Source of the DNA: Primulina eburnea
Taxonomy: Eukaryota; Streptophyta; Magnoliopsida; Lamiales; Gesneriaceae
Assembly: GCF_022965805.1 (NCBI RefSeq)
Contig: NW_027330882.1
Span: 1-64,000, forward strand
Length of the DNA: 64,000 nt
Direction of reading: 5' to 3'
Below the pieces are notes generated by a model that searched no databases, was not told where the DNA came from, and saw only the letters and a list, made by a program, of their open reading frames with translations. The position numbers and the translations under genes were made by a program. Below are positions 36,359 through 47,780 of the stretch, in pieces (within the stretch, counting starts at the first letter, position 1; each line of letters begins with the position of its first letter).

Positions 36359-36916
36359 TTTTTTTAGTGAACCGCTGAAACGTCTGCCTTTTTATTGCTT
36401 AAAAAGTACTAGAAATTTTTTTTTTCTAAACTTCGGCCATCACATAAAATATTTTGCTCTTTAAAATAAAACATCCATCAATTAGCATTTTGAAAATCAC
36501 GTGAAATAGTGTTGAAAATAAAATCATCTATTGTTTTACCCAACCTAAAAAGCAATAATTTGAAAAGAATAGCCCATACTAAACCTTTCAAAAAGAATCT
36601 CTCAAAACCATAAATAAAATGTCGTAAAAATATTTAACTTAAAATCGTAAACTTAAATGCGGAAATAGAAGCGCTGGTCCTCGGGTTATGTGCACCGACA
36701 GTCCAGCAAAGTCACCCATCAAGCCCTCCAACATCATAATTATTAATATCACCTGCATCAACACACCTAGTGAGTCTAAAGACTCAACACATCCACGTAA
36801 TACAGTTAACATATAACAGTGAAAAATACTTGTACTTAAAATATCATTTTCTTAATAATGCATAAACTTTAAACTTAAACTTTTTCAAAACATAAACATT
36901 TCCTACCCATAAACAT

Positions 36917-36976
36917 ATCACATAAACATATTCATATTCGTATCCATATTCGTATTCATATTCATATCCTTGTTCG
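36917..36976. repeat. Hexamer repeat (TATTCR)n
   Basis: About nine imperfect copies of CATATTCGTATTCATATTC-like hexamers. A second, shorter run of TATTCATCA/TATTCG units occurs at 37208-37256. Confidence 0.75.
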
Positions 36977-39693
36977 TGTTTTGTTGAATTCAGATCGTGA
37001 TTGTGACTCGTATTCTTAATCGTATTGGACGATGGATCCATCTAAAGAAAACCACAGTACTGGGCGGCGGGGACACCAGCAACACTCTCACCGGTCAACT
37101 GGGCCTTGGCCTTCGTATTAACATATCATGGCATTGGAAATACGATCGTCGGGACTCTCTCTGGGGCCTTTTCCCATAAATGGGCTCCCTCTGGGGCCTT
37201 CTCCCCTCATGACATATTCATCATATTCATCATATTCGTATTCGTATTCGTATCAACAGAAACACGATCGTCGGGCTCCCACTGGGACCATAACCCTCAC
37301 GATATTTCCAACATATTGCAGTAGTCGCAATCCCTTCACGTCCTTCAACATGTTTAAAAACATGCATATAATATTATTTTATTTTGAAACCAAGCATGCA
37401 ACATGTCTTTTAAATGCCCATATTTAAATCATAAAAATCATAGACATTTAAAAATCATAACTTAACATATTAAAAATCATTTTGAAAATTTTAAAATAAA
37501 CATTTTTACATCATAAATGTTTAAAATAAACATTTAATAAACTTTTGAAATAAACGTTTTAGCATATTATCAAAAATCAATAAACATCTTATCTTAAAAA
37601 TCCATAAACATTTAAAATTGACATATTAACATATAAACATCCATAATCATTGAAAATAATCATATTAGCAAATAAAATAGCATTTAGGACACTGCCATGA
37701 CGTTTACTAATTTCTAGTTGTAAAAATACCGTTTTACCCATGGATGTAAAATTTTTCGGTTTTGACATTTTCTTAATTTTATTGACTCTAAAATGTCCCA
37801 AATAATTATTTAAGCTTACATGAATTTTCTCATATTTTTATTTAGCCTAATTCGATGAATTTTAAATTAATCTTTAAATGTGACGTATTAATGTGTTTTA
37901 ATCCCGAATTAAACCAAACCTTAATATAAAATTCTCAAATTAAAAACTTAGACTTCTAATAATTATTTAAGCTTAAATATAATTTTTCATAATTTTATAA
38001 AGCTTAAAACTAGGCGTTTCAATTAACTCGTTAATTAGCGTTTCGTACGGCGATTAAATCCCGAATAAATCCAAAACTCATTATTTTGATCCCAAATTTT
38101 TAACATAACATTTTTATTATTTATTCTACTCTTCCATGTCATGCGCCACCCCCGTGGACCCATGGAATCAATTTTGGCTTAATTAATCTCGTTTTTGACC
38201 CTTCGACGAACACACCGAGCCATCTCCTAATTTACACGAGCCACGCCCGAGCCAACTTGAACCAAAAACCTAGCCAACCCATCTAGGGACCCTACTGTGC
38301 AAGCCCATCCCCAAAACATGACCCTAACCCGCTCAAAAATCCTACTGAACTTGACCCAATTTTCTGCATATGTGTGTGTCTTGTGTTACCTTGATCCATT
38401 GAACTCCTACCTAGGCTAGGACTCCTCCCAACCCTCAACCATCGAGACAACCTGACCCTAACTGACCCTGGACCACGCCCAAACAATACCCAGACCAACC
38501 CAACCACTAGAACCAGGGCTGCGAACTACTGAACCCCATGACAGCAGCCGCGCGTTCCCTGCTCCTCTTCACGTTTACCTATTTTGCTTGTGCCAGCAGT
38601 GCCCCAAGCCACTCCAGCCCATGCCCAGACCCTTGTGCACCCTCTTAGGACCCTAAGGACCTAGCCCAGCCCAGAGCCCCCTGGCCGAGCCACTTTCCCC
38701 CTGAACCAGCAGCAAACCTGCGCTGCCTTTCATGGGGCTTCACGGGTTGGAGTCCTAGCTTGCTAGGACTCCTTCCCAGCCTCTTGTCTCGAGTCGTAGC
38801 ATGGCTAGGACTCTTTCCTTGACCCAACCACCCCTCTGGCTAGCCCTGGTCCCAAGCCAATAGCAAGCCAAGCCCTCGATGATCCAAAACCGTACCCATC
38901 AACCCCAAGACAGCAACCTGGTCCCAACATGTTTTCTTTCTCGTTTGCAGCGTTTTTAGTGTTTCCTAGGACCCCTAAACTTGTGTAAAACTTGCACCTT
39001 AACATCTTAATTCATGGCAGCCTCTTTACCACACAATATACAATAAATTTGGAATAAAAACATGCTTGAAAATTTCATGTGATGCACAAAAACGAAAATA
39101 CACAAAAGTGACACTTGTTTTGCAAACTTTTCATGCATACAAAAATACTATGGTTTGATGATGGTTTGAAGAAAGAATAGGCGTGCCTTTGCGTTTAAAA
39201 CGCATGAAAAACCGTTGACGATTGTGAAGAACGACGACGACGGGACCTTGGCTAGAAGCCCTTAGCAATTCTCGAATTTTTGCCTCAATAATTAAGCATG
39301 TGTGTGCCGTGTATTGGTGAGGAGATTTTCTGAAATTGAGGAGTGTGTGGCCGTGTATTTGATTTGGTATTGTGTAGGGTTTTTGGGTGACTTGCACAAT
39401 TTATACTAATTAAATCACTAATTAAGGCTTAGGCCTATTAAGCAAAATTTAGGCCCATTAGTGACAAATTAAAATACTAAAAATAATTTGGTTTAAATAA
39501 ATTTGTGGATTTAATAGCCGGGTTGTCAAAAAGTTCGTATTTTAGTTGAAAAACCAACACCGATAAAATTTACATCCTGACGCATAAAATCACCTCAAAA
39601 CTCCTTATTTTCACAAAAAATAATAAAAAGCATCTCCCAACCTTTAAATAATTAAAAACAACTATTTAATAAAAATCATTTTCTAATTTTCAG

Positions 39694-39816
39694 CCCTCGG
39701 TATCCGTTCCTCGATCGCAACTCGAATAACCTTTAAAAATACATTTTAATGCAACAATGTAGAAAAATACATTTTAAAGGTTATTCGAGTTGCGATCGAG
39801 GAACGGAGACCGAGGG
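39694..39816. repeat. Inverted repeat with about 44-bp arms inside the LTR-like segment
   Basis: CCCTCGGTATCCGTTCCTCG at 39694 pairs with the inverted copy ending CGAGGAACGGAGACCGAGGG at 39816. The arms also cover GATCGCAACTCGAATAACC. A 47-bp stretch between and after the arms (AAAATACATTTTAATRCAAC ...) is duplicated directly (about 39732 and 39820). Confidence 0.85.
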
Positions 39817-39982
39817 TTTAAAAATACATTTTAATACAACAATGTAGAAAAATATATTTTAAACATGCAATTATGCACTACATAATTAATTATGCAGTTA
39901 AAACATTTATTTAAAATACAAGAGAATTTAATAATTGCATGCATGTGGTTTTCATGAAATTTTAAATTTTCGGGGTGTTACA

Positions 39983-40614
39983 GCCGTGCTATGAATGACA
40001 GTTGTAAGTTTATCCACTCTCAAATCCAAATCACGTTCTAATAACTTCACTACTCTATTCTTCAATTCTAAAGCCATCAATCTTTGTTCCTGAAGTAACA
40101 ATCAATATCTCATCCAATAATCGGACAGCATAAATCTTCAATGGCTTATAAAAAAACATGGTCTGAATCTCTTTCAGCCGATAAAAGATCATTTTCCACG
40201 AACTTAAGAATCTCTTTATTCGTGTTTAATAGTAATTCTTGAACTTCCTTATGAAACCCATTAAAGTAAACATTGATCAACATCGAACTCAAGGCAGATT
40301 CTTGAGGCAGACCCCTGCCTAAACAAACCCCACCCAATTCAATGTTGACTATCTTACATTCAAACAACCTTTTTATCAAATCTAGAAATGTCTTATCTTC
40401 AATTTTCTCAGCCAGTATCAAAAACAACTTATCAATATGGCCAGAAATAAATAATTCACGATCAAATTTAACAATAAATCACCAACTTGGGTTCACCACC
40501 GAATTCTTTAAATACCAAATCGATGTGTGGCGGCCCAAGTTTGCTCGCTTGTCATAGCAAAAGGTAGCAAACCTAAAAACTTATGCATAAACCATAAAAC
40601 TTGTTTGAACTCTC
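39983..40614 (-). pseudogene. Nuclear group II intron maturase-like (nMAT-type) fragment
   Basis: Reading 40614 to 39983 gives a reverse-transcriptase-like segment typical of plant nuclear-encoded maturases that assist splicing of mitochondrial group II introns: CYDKRANLGRHTSIWYL, VKFDRELFISGHIDKLF, GGVCLGRGLPQES and ALSSMLINVYFNGF. The frame is broken: a Trp codon has become TGA near 40470, and one frame change lies near 40080, after which ELKNRVVKLLERDLDLRVDK continues in another frame. The left end is cut by the LTR at 39982 and the right end by the copia element at 40615. No continuation is recognisable at 49938 and beyond. It lies downstream of the UTP11 3' exons in the same orientation. 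Confidence 0.65.
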
Positions 40615-42777
40615 TGTTAGAGTAGGTGCCCGTCGAGCCAAGTGTTGTCCGAGTGTTCACAATGAAACTCTATGTATAAGCAATCTTTATTTTAGTAATA
40701 TTTGATATTATTATTTTGGCACATCTTTATCTGTATACCCATGCTAGTTGCATAGATAAAGCCCTTGAATATACAAATAGTAGAAAGAATATGATATGCT
40801 CATATGATGAGTATCATGAAACTCATATTTGTAATACTGTATATTCTAAATGGTTCCTAGTCGATTCAGCCGCCACTAAGAATCATATAGGCCGCTCGAG
40901 TTCGAGACTAGTATCTGCGATGTGAGTACCATGTTTCATTGGTAGGGGACATTGTGATGTCCGAACATGCAGATAGGTGCTCCTTGAAGAGTGCACTGAA
41001 CAACCCTTCATAAAAGGACTTTCCAAGTGGTTCTCACTTATCGAGTGGAAATGTCTTAGTTTATGGTTGTACAGAATTAGTCCTTATGACCCGGGACAAC
41101 ATTGAGACTCTATGTGCTAGAATTACACTTTGACTTGTTTACCGACTCTCATGGGTCATCAGGTGGCAAGGTTGGGTGTTCTGTCGAAACACATAGGAGT
41201 CGATGCATTGTAGTCGGGGATTCACCGCTTACCTTCGGGTATGGATATCCTATGTGTTATCATGTGTATATAGGTTGAAATCTCTGGCCAGAGTATGGTG
41301 GTAATTATGAAAGGGGTTTCATAGATTACACCATCGATGCAACTACGACATGACACATAGTATCGATTCATTGACAAATCTCGATAAACCAATGGTTGTC
41401 GAATCGATCGGGATATATGAGTTGAAGGGACCGTACTGTACGCTAACCATAATAGAATGGTTCTTGCAGGCACTATCATTTGATACCTAGGGAATCATGT
41501 AAGCGATGCTGCTAGGCGTTTAACATGATTGGTTGGGTACTATCAGACTTGAGTTCTGACGTTCTTATTATCAAGGTGTTGATAAATAAGAATGAAGCAA
41601 TTGGGGTATGCTCATATAAGGACATGTTTAGTCCGAATCACATAGAGATGTGAACCATCGGCTAGTTGTATCAATGAACCATTGAGGGCCACACAAGTAC
41701 TAGCTTTCTAGATCCCGTTGAGAAGTAAAAAATAGTTCAATGTGTTGAACGACTTATAAACGAGTTTATAAGCGTAAGGAAAATTAGAAGTATGACTTCT
41801 ATAAAGGAGAAAATAGTTCAATGTGTTGAACGACTTATAAATGAGTTTATAAGTGTAAATAAAAATAGAAGTATGACTTCTATGAGAGAAATGTAAATTT
41901 TAATTTATGGAAGTGTTCCTAAATTAAAATTGGCCAAGTGAATAATGTATTTGAAAATTGTGATTTTCATAAACATTATTATGGACTAAATTAAATTAAT
42001 TCAAGTGTTGAATTAATTAAACACTAGTGGACCTAGTAGAGTCCAAATAATTAAATTAATTCATGTGTTGAATTAATTAAATAATATTGAGTCTTGTAGA
42101 GCTCAATTAAAATAATTATTTAACTAGTGGGACTTGGGTAAATTCAAGTAATGTTTAATTAGTCTCAAATATGTTTGAGATAATTAAAATTTAGTCCAAG
42201 GTTTTTAATTTGATTAAAAACCATATAATATGCATGCATGGGAGGTGAAGGGTTGGGAGACTACTTTTTGTGTTTTCAAAGCATGGCATGCAAAAAGTGA
42301 TTCTACCTTTTTCAACAACCAAGGCTAGTCTCCCCCCCCACTCCATTCACTCCCTCTTGGCCGAATTCTCCATCACCTTTCTTCTCCAATTTTCTCTCCA
42401 ATTTTGTTCTTCAATTGTTGGAGATACAAAACACTTCTCTTTGAAAAATCCTCTTAATTTTCTAGTGCAAATTAAGAGGAGATTTACCTAGTTGGTGGTG
42501 GGCTTAATTTGAAGGAAAGATTCAAGGTAGGAGGAAGCTTGTAGATTTATTCATGTCATACAAGAGCTAAGGTGTTTACACCTTAGTTGGAGCCATAATC
42601 AATCTTTGAGATTGATAGGTAAAATTCTAAAACACCCTATGTATGACATTATTTGGTGTTTTTGTATTTGCTACACATTATACTAATGGTGGCCGAAAAT
42701 TTTATGTAAAAATCGAAAAAATTTCACTTTCGTTGCGCTTCCGGTCACCGTAACCGATCCCCTTTCAAGTGGTATCC
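40615..42777 (+). repeat. 5' LTR of copia element
   Basis: It starts TGTTAGAGTAGGTGCCCG and ends CCCTTTCA. It contains a tandem duplication of about 82 bp with AATAGTTCAATGTGTTGAAC (41730-41890). The antisense 85-residue ORF (41479-41222) is kept in both LTRs because they are copies. Confidence 0.93.
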
Positions 42778-42779
42778 GA

Positions 42780-42791
42780 GCTATGGTTACG
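42780..42791 (+). other. Primer-binding site of copia element
   Basis: TGGTATCCGAGC, one mismatch to the common TGGTATCAGAGC initiator tRNA-Met site, two bases after the LTR. Confidence 0.75.
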
Positions 42792-44527
42792 TTTTTTGTG
42801 TAGCATTTACATAATATTATGTTGAGATCGATTTCTAACCGCTTGAGATAATTTTTTGCATAAAAATCGAAGCCATCTTTGGGGAAATTTCGGGCAGCTC
42901 AGGCTGCCCGAGGGGCTGCCCGTTTCGGGCAGCAAGGGCTGCCCGAACAGCCCCAACTTTTAAATAAAAAAAAAATTTGTTGCCGGAATCCGGCGACGGA
43001 GCTCCACCGACGGCGATGACGGCTAGGGTTTCCAAAAGTGTTTTGGAATATCAAAGTGTCATGGGCCTTGAGTTGTTGGGCCATTGGATGGCTAACATGT
43101 TTGTGATTTTAAATGGACCAAAATGTTTTTGGTGAAAAATAAGTTTTTGAGCCCTTAAGTTTAAAATTACAAAAGTTGCAAATTTTTCTCATGAAATAAA
43201 TAATTTAAGTTGGACTTTAATTATTTATAGTAAATGGTGATTTACAAGAAATTCGGTTATAAATAAATTAATTTGAAAGTAGACAAATGTGTTTGTATAC
43301 TTTGTTAATTTAGTTTATAATCGTGGCGGTTAGTGATTGGATCAAGATATATAATATTGGATCAATTAATTATTGTGATAATTAATTGATGGTGTATGAT
43401 ATGTGATATTATGCATGAAGGATGATCAAAAGCCCAAGCCCAATTTGCTAGGTGTATGCTAGGATATTTTGTGTTGAATGATTGTAATAATTATCAATTT
43501 ATAAAGTGGGCTTGGTTTATGGCCCGTTCCCACCCCCCATGAGATGTATCCCTATTTGCCATGGATATTTATTTGTAAATATTAGTATAGTGGATGATCA
43601 AGATTGGAAGATGGTGGCCATGCTGATTATGAAGATCGAAGACATGTAAATATTGGAAGCTAATGTAATAGTTGCATTTGCATCCCGTGCATTTACCCTA
43701 GGATTGGACCTAGGCCCGTGTTTAGCTCACACGGGCCATTAGTATTGGGGCGATTGATCATCCTTGTTTGTTTACTGTTTATAATATATGCATGATATGT
43801 TATAAATAATGAGTATGTGCGTTATTATTATGATAATAACAAAGTTGCATGAATCCGGCAAACATACGATCAAACATGACGAGCTTTTAAAATAAAATTA
43901 ATGATGAGACCTTTCAAAATTAAAAACCATCATTTTGAATAAGATTCAAAATTAATATCAAGTCCGAAAAGGGGAATTATAAATTTGTTTATAATTGCCT
44001 TGTCTTCCATCGAGAATGGGTGCATGATGAACGCTACTCGTACTCGGGACTCGGCTCATATTATTGGGGGAGCTCTGGGTGCCGGAAAACTGTGACATCC
44101 ATTGACATAGTGATGTGAACTACGTGGAACTCCCATGATTTCGGCACATATTATTGAGGGAACTCACGGCGACCGTCCATTAAGGTTCAACATCGATGGG
44201 TAAGGCTTGACACGTAAAGATGAACGACGTCATATTATTGGGTCCTAATCAAACGTGAGACAAAAGTTTATGTAGAGGGTTGCATGGAGATGCAATTGGA
44301 AACTACCTTTTAGGAATTGTGATTGGCTGATATTATTTGGGATCATAATTCGCTAATTGGACCTTACGTACCTACTGAGGAAAGGAGTTTCCCGTTTTCA
44401 CTAGAGGGTAGTGAAAATATCAAAACAGTGGGAGCAAATATTTATGAAGTAAAATCCAAACTTCATATCTTACTAAATATTTTAAAATAGTCATCAACAT
44501 TTATCTGTTTTTACTTTTCAGTACAAA
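42792..44527 (+). other. Long untranslated leader of copia element
   Basis: This 1.7-kb leader has no supported ORF. It holds a GC-rich cluster of GGGCAGC and GCTGCCC units (42890-42953) that would fold strongly, and a phrase with ATATTATTGGG/ATATTATTGAGG recurring at about 44055-44240. Confidence 0.7.
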
Positions 44528-45394
44528 TTGACGATGTCATCGATTCGCAATCCAATATCCGTAATACTCGACAAAAACATATTAACTGGACCTAATTACC
44601 TCACTTGGCTAAGAAACCTAAAAATCGTCTTGAGTTCGGAAAGGGTAGCATATACACTGACTGAGTCGCCCCCTGTTGAGGCTCCGACTGACTGCAATCC
44701 TGAGGAATTGCAGGCTTACAAGGAATGGTGTGACCATGACTTGATAGCCAGGTGTTATATGCTGACTTCTATGAATGATGAGCTGCAGAGGCGTTTTGAG
44801 GGTGCAAAGAGTGCTGCTGACATTCATTTGCACCTTAAGGAGCTATTTGGAGAGCAAACACGTCCTATTAGGCATGCTACCGTCAAGGAGCTGATCACTT
44901 TACGCATGCGAGATGGGGCCTCGGTCCATGAGCATGGCCTAAAGATGATCGGGCTCGTGGACAAGCTTGTTGGCATGGATCTGATCTTGCCTTCGGAGTT
45001 GACCACCGACGTGTTGCTGTTATCGCTGCCTAGCTCATTTGATCCTTTTGTGGTGAACTTCAACATTAACAAGCTAGAGCCGACCCTTGAGGAGTTGGTG
45101 AATATGCTTGTTACGTTTGAATCCACCATCAAGAAAGAGAAGTTGGTTCTTTATGTGGGTTCTTCATCTGGTACGAAGATTGATCCACATGGGAATGGAA
45201 AGAAGCGTTCTTTCCAACGTCCCAAGAAGAACGTGCCCTTGTTGAGGCAATCTCAGAATTCCGTTGTGGCAGCCACACCAGTTAGGGCTGACAAGACTAG
45301 TGATGATTTTCATCACTGCAAGAAGCCTGGACATTGGAGCCAAAATTGCAAGGAATATCTGGCCCAGAAGAGTTCTGGAAACGATATGTTCTAA
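44528..45394 (+). CDS. Copia gag polyprotein (288 residues)
   Basis: An intact frame encodes a UBN2/retrotransposon gag (copia type), the structural protein of the intracellular particle. It starts MTMSSIRNPISVILD; a second Met two codons on may be the true start. Typical blocks are LTGPNYLTWLRNLKIVL, YMLTSMNDELQRRFE, LKELFGEQTRPIRHATVKEL and VDKLVGMDLILPSEL. The C-terminal basic part carries a zinc knuckle (HHCKKPGHWSQNC) whose first Cys is missing, so nucleic-acid binding is probably impaired. Gag and pol are no longer in one frame: a stop follows NDMF. Confidence 0.9.
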   Translation: MTMSSIRNPISVILDKNILTGPNYLTWLRNLKIVLSSERVAYTLTESPPVEAPTDCNPEELQAYKEWCDHDLIARCYMLTSMNDELQRRFEGAKSAADIHLHLKELFGEQTRPIRHATVKELITLRMRDGASVHEHGLKMIGLVDKLVGMDLILPSELTTDVLLLSLPSSFDPFVVNFNINKLEPTLEELVNMLVTFESTIKKEKLVLYVGSSSGTKIDPHGNGKKRSFQRPKKNVPLLRQSQNSVVAATPVRADKTSDDFHHCKKPGHWSQNCKEYLAQKSSGNDMF

Positions 45395-46020
45395 ATTGAA
45401 GTAAACATTTCAATTAACTCTACTTCTTGGGTATTAGATACCGGTTATGACTCACATCTCTGTAATGGGTTACAGGTGATGGGAAGAAGTAGAATGCTTA
45501 AGGAATGTGTGACCTTCTAGAGGATGGGCAATGGAGCAAGAGTTGCTGCCAAGGCTATTGAAGATGTTTACTTATTATTGAACAATAGTTTAAGTTAATT
45601 TTATGAGATGTTTTGTTTGTACCTAATTTTGTAAAAACATTGTTTCCATTTCTATGCTGATAAAAATGGATATTCTTGTTTATTTTGCAAAGGTGTTTGC
45701 AACATTTACATGAATGAATGTTTGATTGGTACTGGTGAACTTGAAAACGATCTCTATAACTTAAAATTAAAAGATATTCCACTAAATGTCCATTCAAAGG
45801 CATACACCATATGAGATATGGATGGGTAAGCCTCCTAAGTATTCTTATCTTAGAATATGGGGGTGCCCTGCTTATGAAGCAGGTAGTGGGAGATAAATTG
45901 GATAGTCGATCCATTTTATGCTAATTTGTGGGATATTCAATGAATTCGATTGGATACTACTTCTATCATCCCCAAGAAACAAAAGTGTTTGTTTCTAGGA
46001 ATGCGACCTTTTTGAAAGGG
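45395..46020 (+). pseudogene. Copia protease and integrase remnants
   Basis: VLDTGYDSHLCNG (near 45430) is the aspartic protease with its DTG motif. About 300 bp later comes the integrase C-terminal region (PYEIWMGKPPKYSYLRIWGC near 45805). Between them the zinc finger and DDE core are missing or unrecognisable, so a large internal deletion has occurred. Multiple stops are present. Confidence 0.75.
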
Positions 46021-46028
46021 AATTTCTA

Positions 46029-47240
46029 TTGGATAGAAAAAGGGAGATGATAGAACTCGAAGAGGTTCGAGAGACACCCACAATTGAAGAACCCACACCC
46101 GAAGAGCCAAGAGAGGAGATACAAGCTCCTAGAAGATCCGAGAGAGTCTCGAGACCACCTATGAGGAATGGTCTGCTTCTTGAAGAGGGCCATGATGAGC
46201 CTAACCATGGATGTGATCCAAGGACCTTCAAGAAAGCGTTATCTGATGCCGATTCATCCAAATGGCTTGAAACTATAGAATCTGAGATGAATTCCATGCA
46301 TTCGAACCAAGTGTGAGATCTTGTAGATCCACCTGAGGGAACGGTTCCCATAGGGACTTGGGGCGGATGTGAAAGTATTGACCTTCAAGGCGCGATTGGT
46401 GGCAAAATGATATACTCAAAGACAAGGAGTTGACTTTGAGGAAAATTTTTCCCCAGTCGCAATGTTCAAGTCCATAAGGATTTTGCTAGCTATAGCTGCA
46501 TGGTATGACTATGAGATATGGCAGATGGATGTCAAGACAGACTTTCTTAATGAGGATTTTAAGAAAGTTATTTACATGTCTTAACCTGAAGGGTTTAAAT
46601 CTATCGGAAGTGAAGCGTATTGTATGCAAACTTCAGAGATCTATTTATGATCTAAAGCAGGCATCTAGGAGGTGGAACCTCAGATTCGACAGTACAATCA
46701 AATAGTTTGATTTACAAAGAATCCCGAGGAACCCTATGTGTATAAGAAGGTCAGTGGGAGTGTTGTGACATTCCTGGTGTTGTATGTTGATGACATTCTA
46801 CTCATTGGGAATGATGTAGGAATGTTGCAATCAACTAAGAAATGGTTAGCGAGTAAGTTCTCGATGCAGGACTTGGGTGAAACATCTTTTGTATTGGGAA
46901 TACAGATCTATAGAGATAGATCGAGAAGATTGCTTGGTCTCACCCAGTCCACATACATTGATACCATCGTGAAGCCGTTCTTGATGGATGAGTCCAAGGG
47001 AGGACATCTACCAATGTGTCATGGCGTGTCCCTATCCAAGTCTGTCTCCCAAGACTGATGCAGAGATAGTGGCGATGACACGCATTTCGTATGCTTCGGC
47101 AATTGGTAGCATCATGTATGGGATGATATCTACACGTCTTGACGTGGCTTTCGCACTAAGTGTAGTGAGTAGATATCAATCGAACCCTGTTCTTCCACAC
47201 TGGAAAGCTGTGAAAGACATCCTCAAGTAGTTGAGAAGGA
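46029..47240 (+). pseudogene. Copia reverse transcriptase remnant
   Basis: The Pro/Glu-rich linker (EEPTPEEPREE, RRSERVSRPP) leads into the RT domain: ALSDADSSKWLETIESEMNS, then scrambled frames, then FLVLYVDDILLIGND with the YVDD catalytic motif near 46780, FVLGIQIYRDRSRRLLGL and ISYASAIGSIMYGM. At least eight stops or frame changes break it, especially 46315-46735. Confidence 0.85.
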
Positions 47241-47280
47241 CCAATAAATTGTTCTTGGTCTATGGGGTGGAGAACTAAAA

Positions 47281-47760
47281 TTGGAAGGCTATACCGACTC
47301 TAGCTTCCAAAGCGATATCGATGACTCGAAGTCAACCTCTGGTTTTGTATTCATGCTCAATGGTGCTGCTGTCTCTTGGAAGAGTTCCAAGCAAGACAAT
47401 ATTACGGATTCCAGCACAGAGGCCGAATACATTGCTGCATCAGATGCAGCAAGGGAGGCTGTTTGGATAAGGAATTTCGTCTAAGAGTTGGACGTCATTC
47501 CTAATGGAGATGCTCCTGTCCCGGTGTTGTGTGACAACACGGGAGCTATAGCTCAAGCATAGGAGCCAAGGTCTCATCAGAAATCCAAACTAGTATTGAG
47601 AAAGTACCACATCCTCGGAGAGATTGTGGAAAGTAGAGAAGTGTCTTTTGACATAGTCGGCTCCGCCGATAATGTTGTTGATCCACTAGCTAAGCCTTTA
47701 TCTGGACCATTATTCGACAAGCATCGCGAATCAATGAGTTTAAAGCATATGGGTAGTTGG
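47281..47760 (+). pseudogene. Copia RNase H remnant
   Basis: Motifs [38 protein letters not shown] and [10 protein letters not shown], then after a stop CDNTGAIA near 47530 and HILGEI near 47610. This is the complete RNase H order of copia elements with stops at 47482 and near 47562. Confidence 0.85.
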
Positions 47761-47780
47761 CTTTAGTGCAAGTGGGAGAT

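Larger units (their letters stand above)
36368..39982 (-). repeat. LTR-like segment without matching flanks (3.6 kb)
   Basis: Plus-strand ends are TGAACCGCTGAAACG and TTTTCGGGGTGTTACA; the right end is a typical gypsy LTR terminus (minus-strand start TGTAACACCCCG). It contains the hairpin TGAGTCTAAAGACTCA (36771-36786) shared with the other gypsy LTRs. Flanking pentamers differ (TTTAG and GCCGT). It is either a solo LTR whose left boundary is misplaced or a recombinant LTR. ORFs inside (e.g. 38292-38507, 39131-39397) look spurious. Confidence 0.6.

Noticed and set aside
36359..36369. TTTTTTTAGTG as a definite CACTA terminus
   Set aside because: It overlaps the start of the adjacent LTR-like segment and no matching CACTA end is found on the other side, so it is only a possibility.
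41222..41479. 85-residue antisense ORF, repeated at 48388-48645
   Set aside because: It is present twice only because the copia LTRs are copies of each other; antisense, with no domain or start context.
42835..43084. Minus-strand ORFs in the copia leader
   Set aside because: Overlapping frames over a GC-rich repeat; no recognisable protein.
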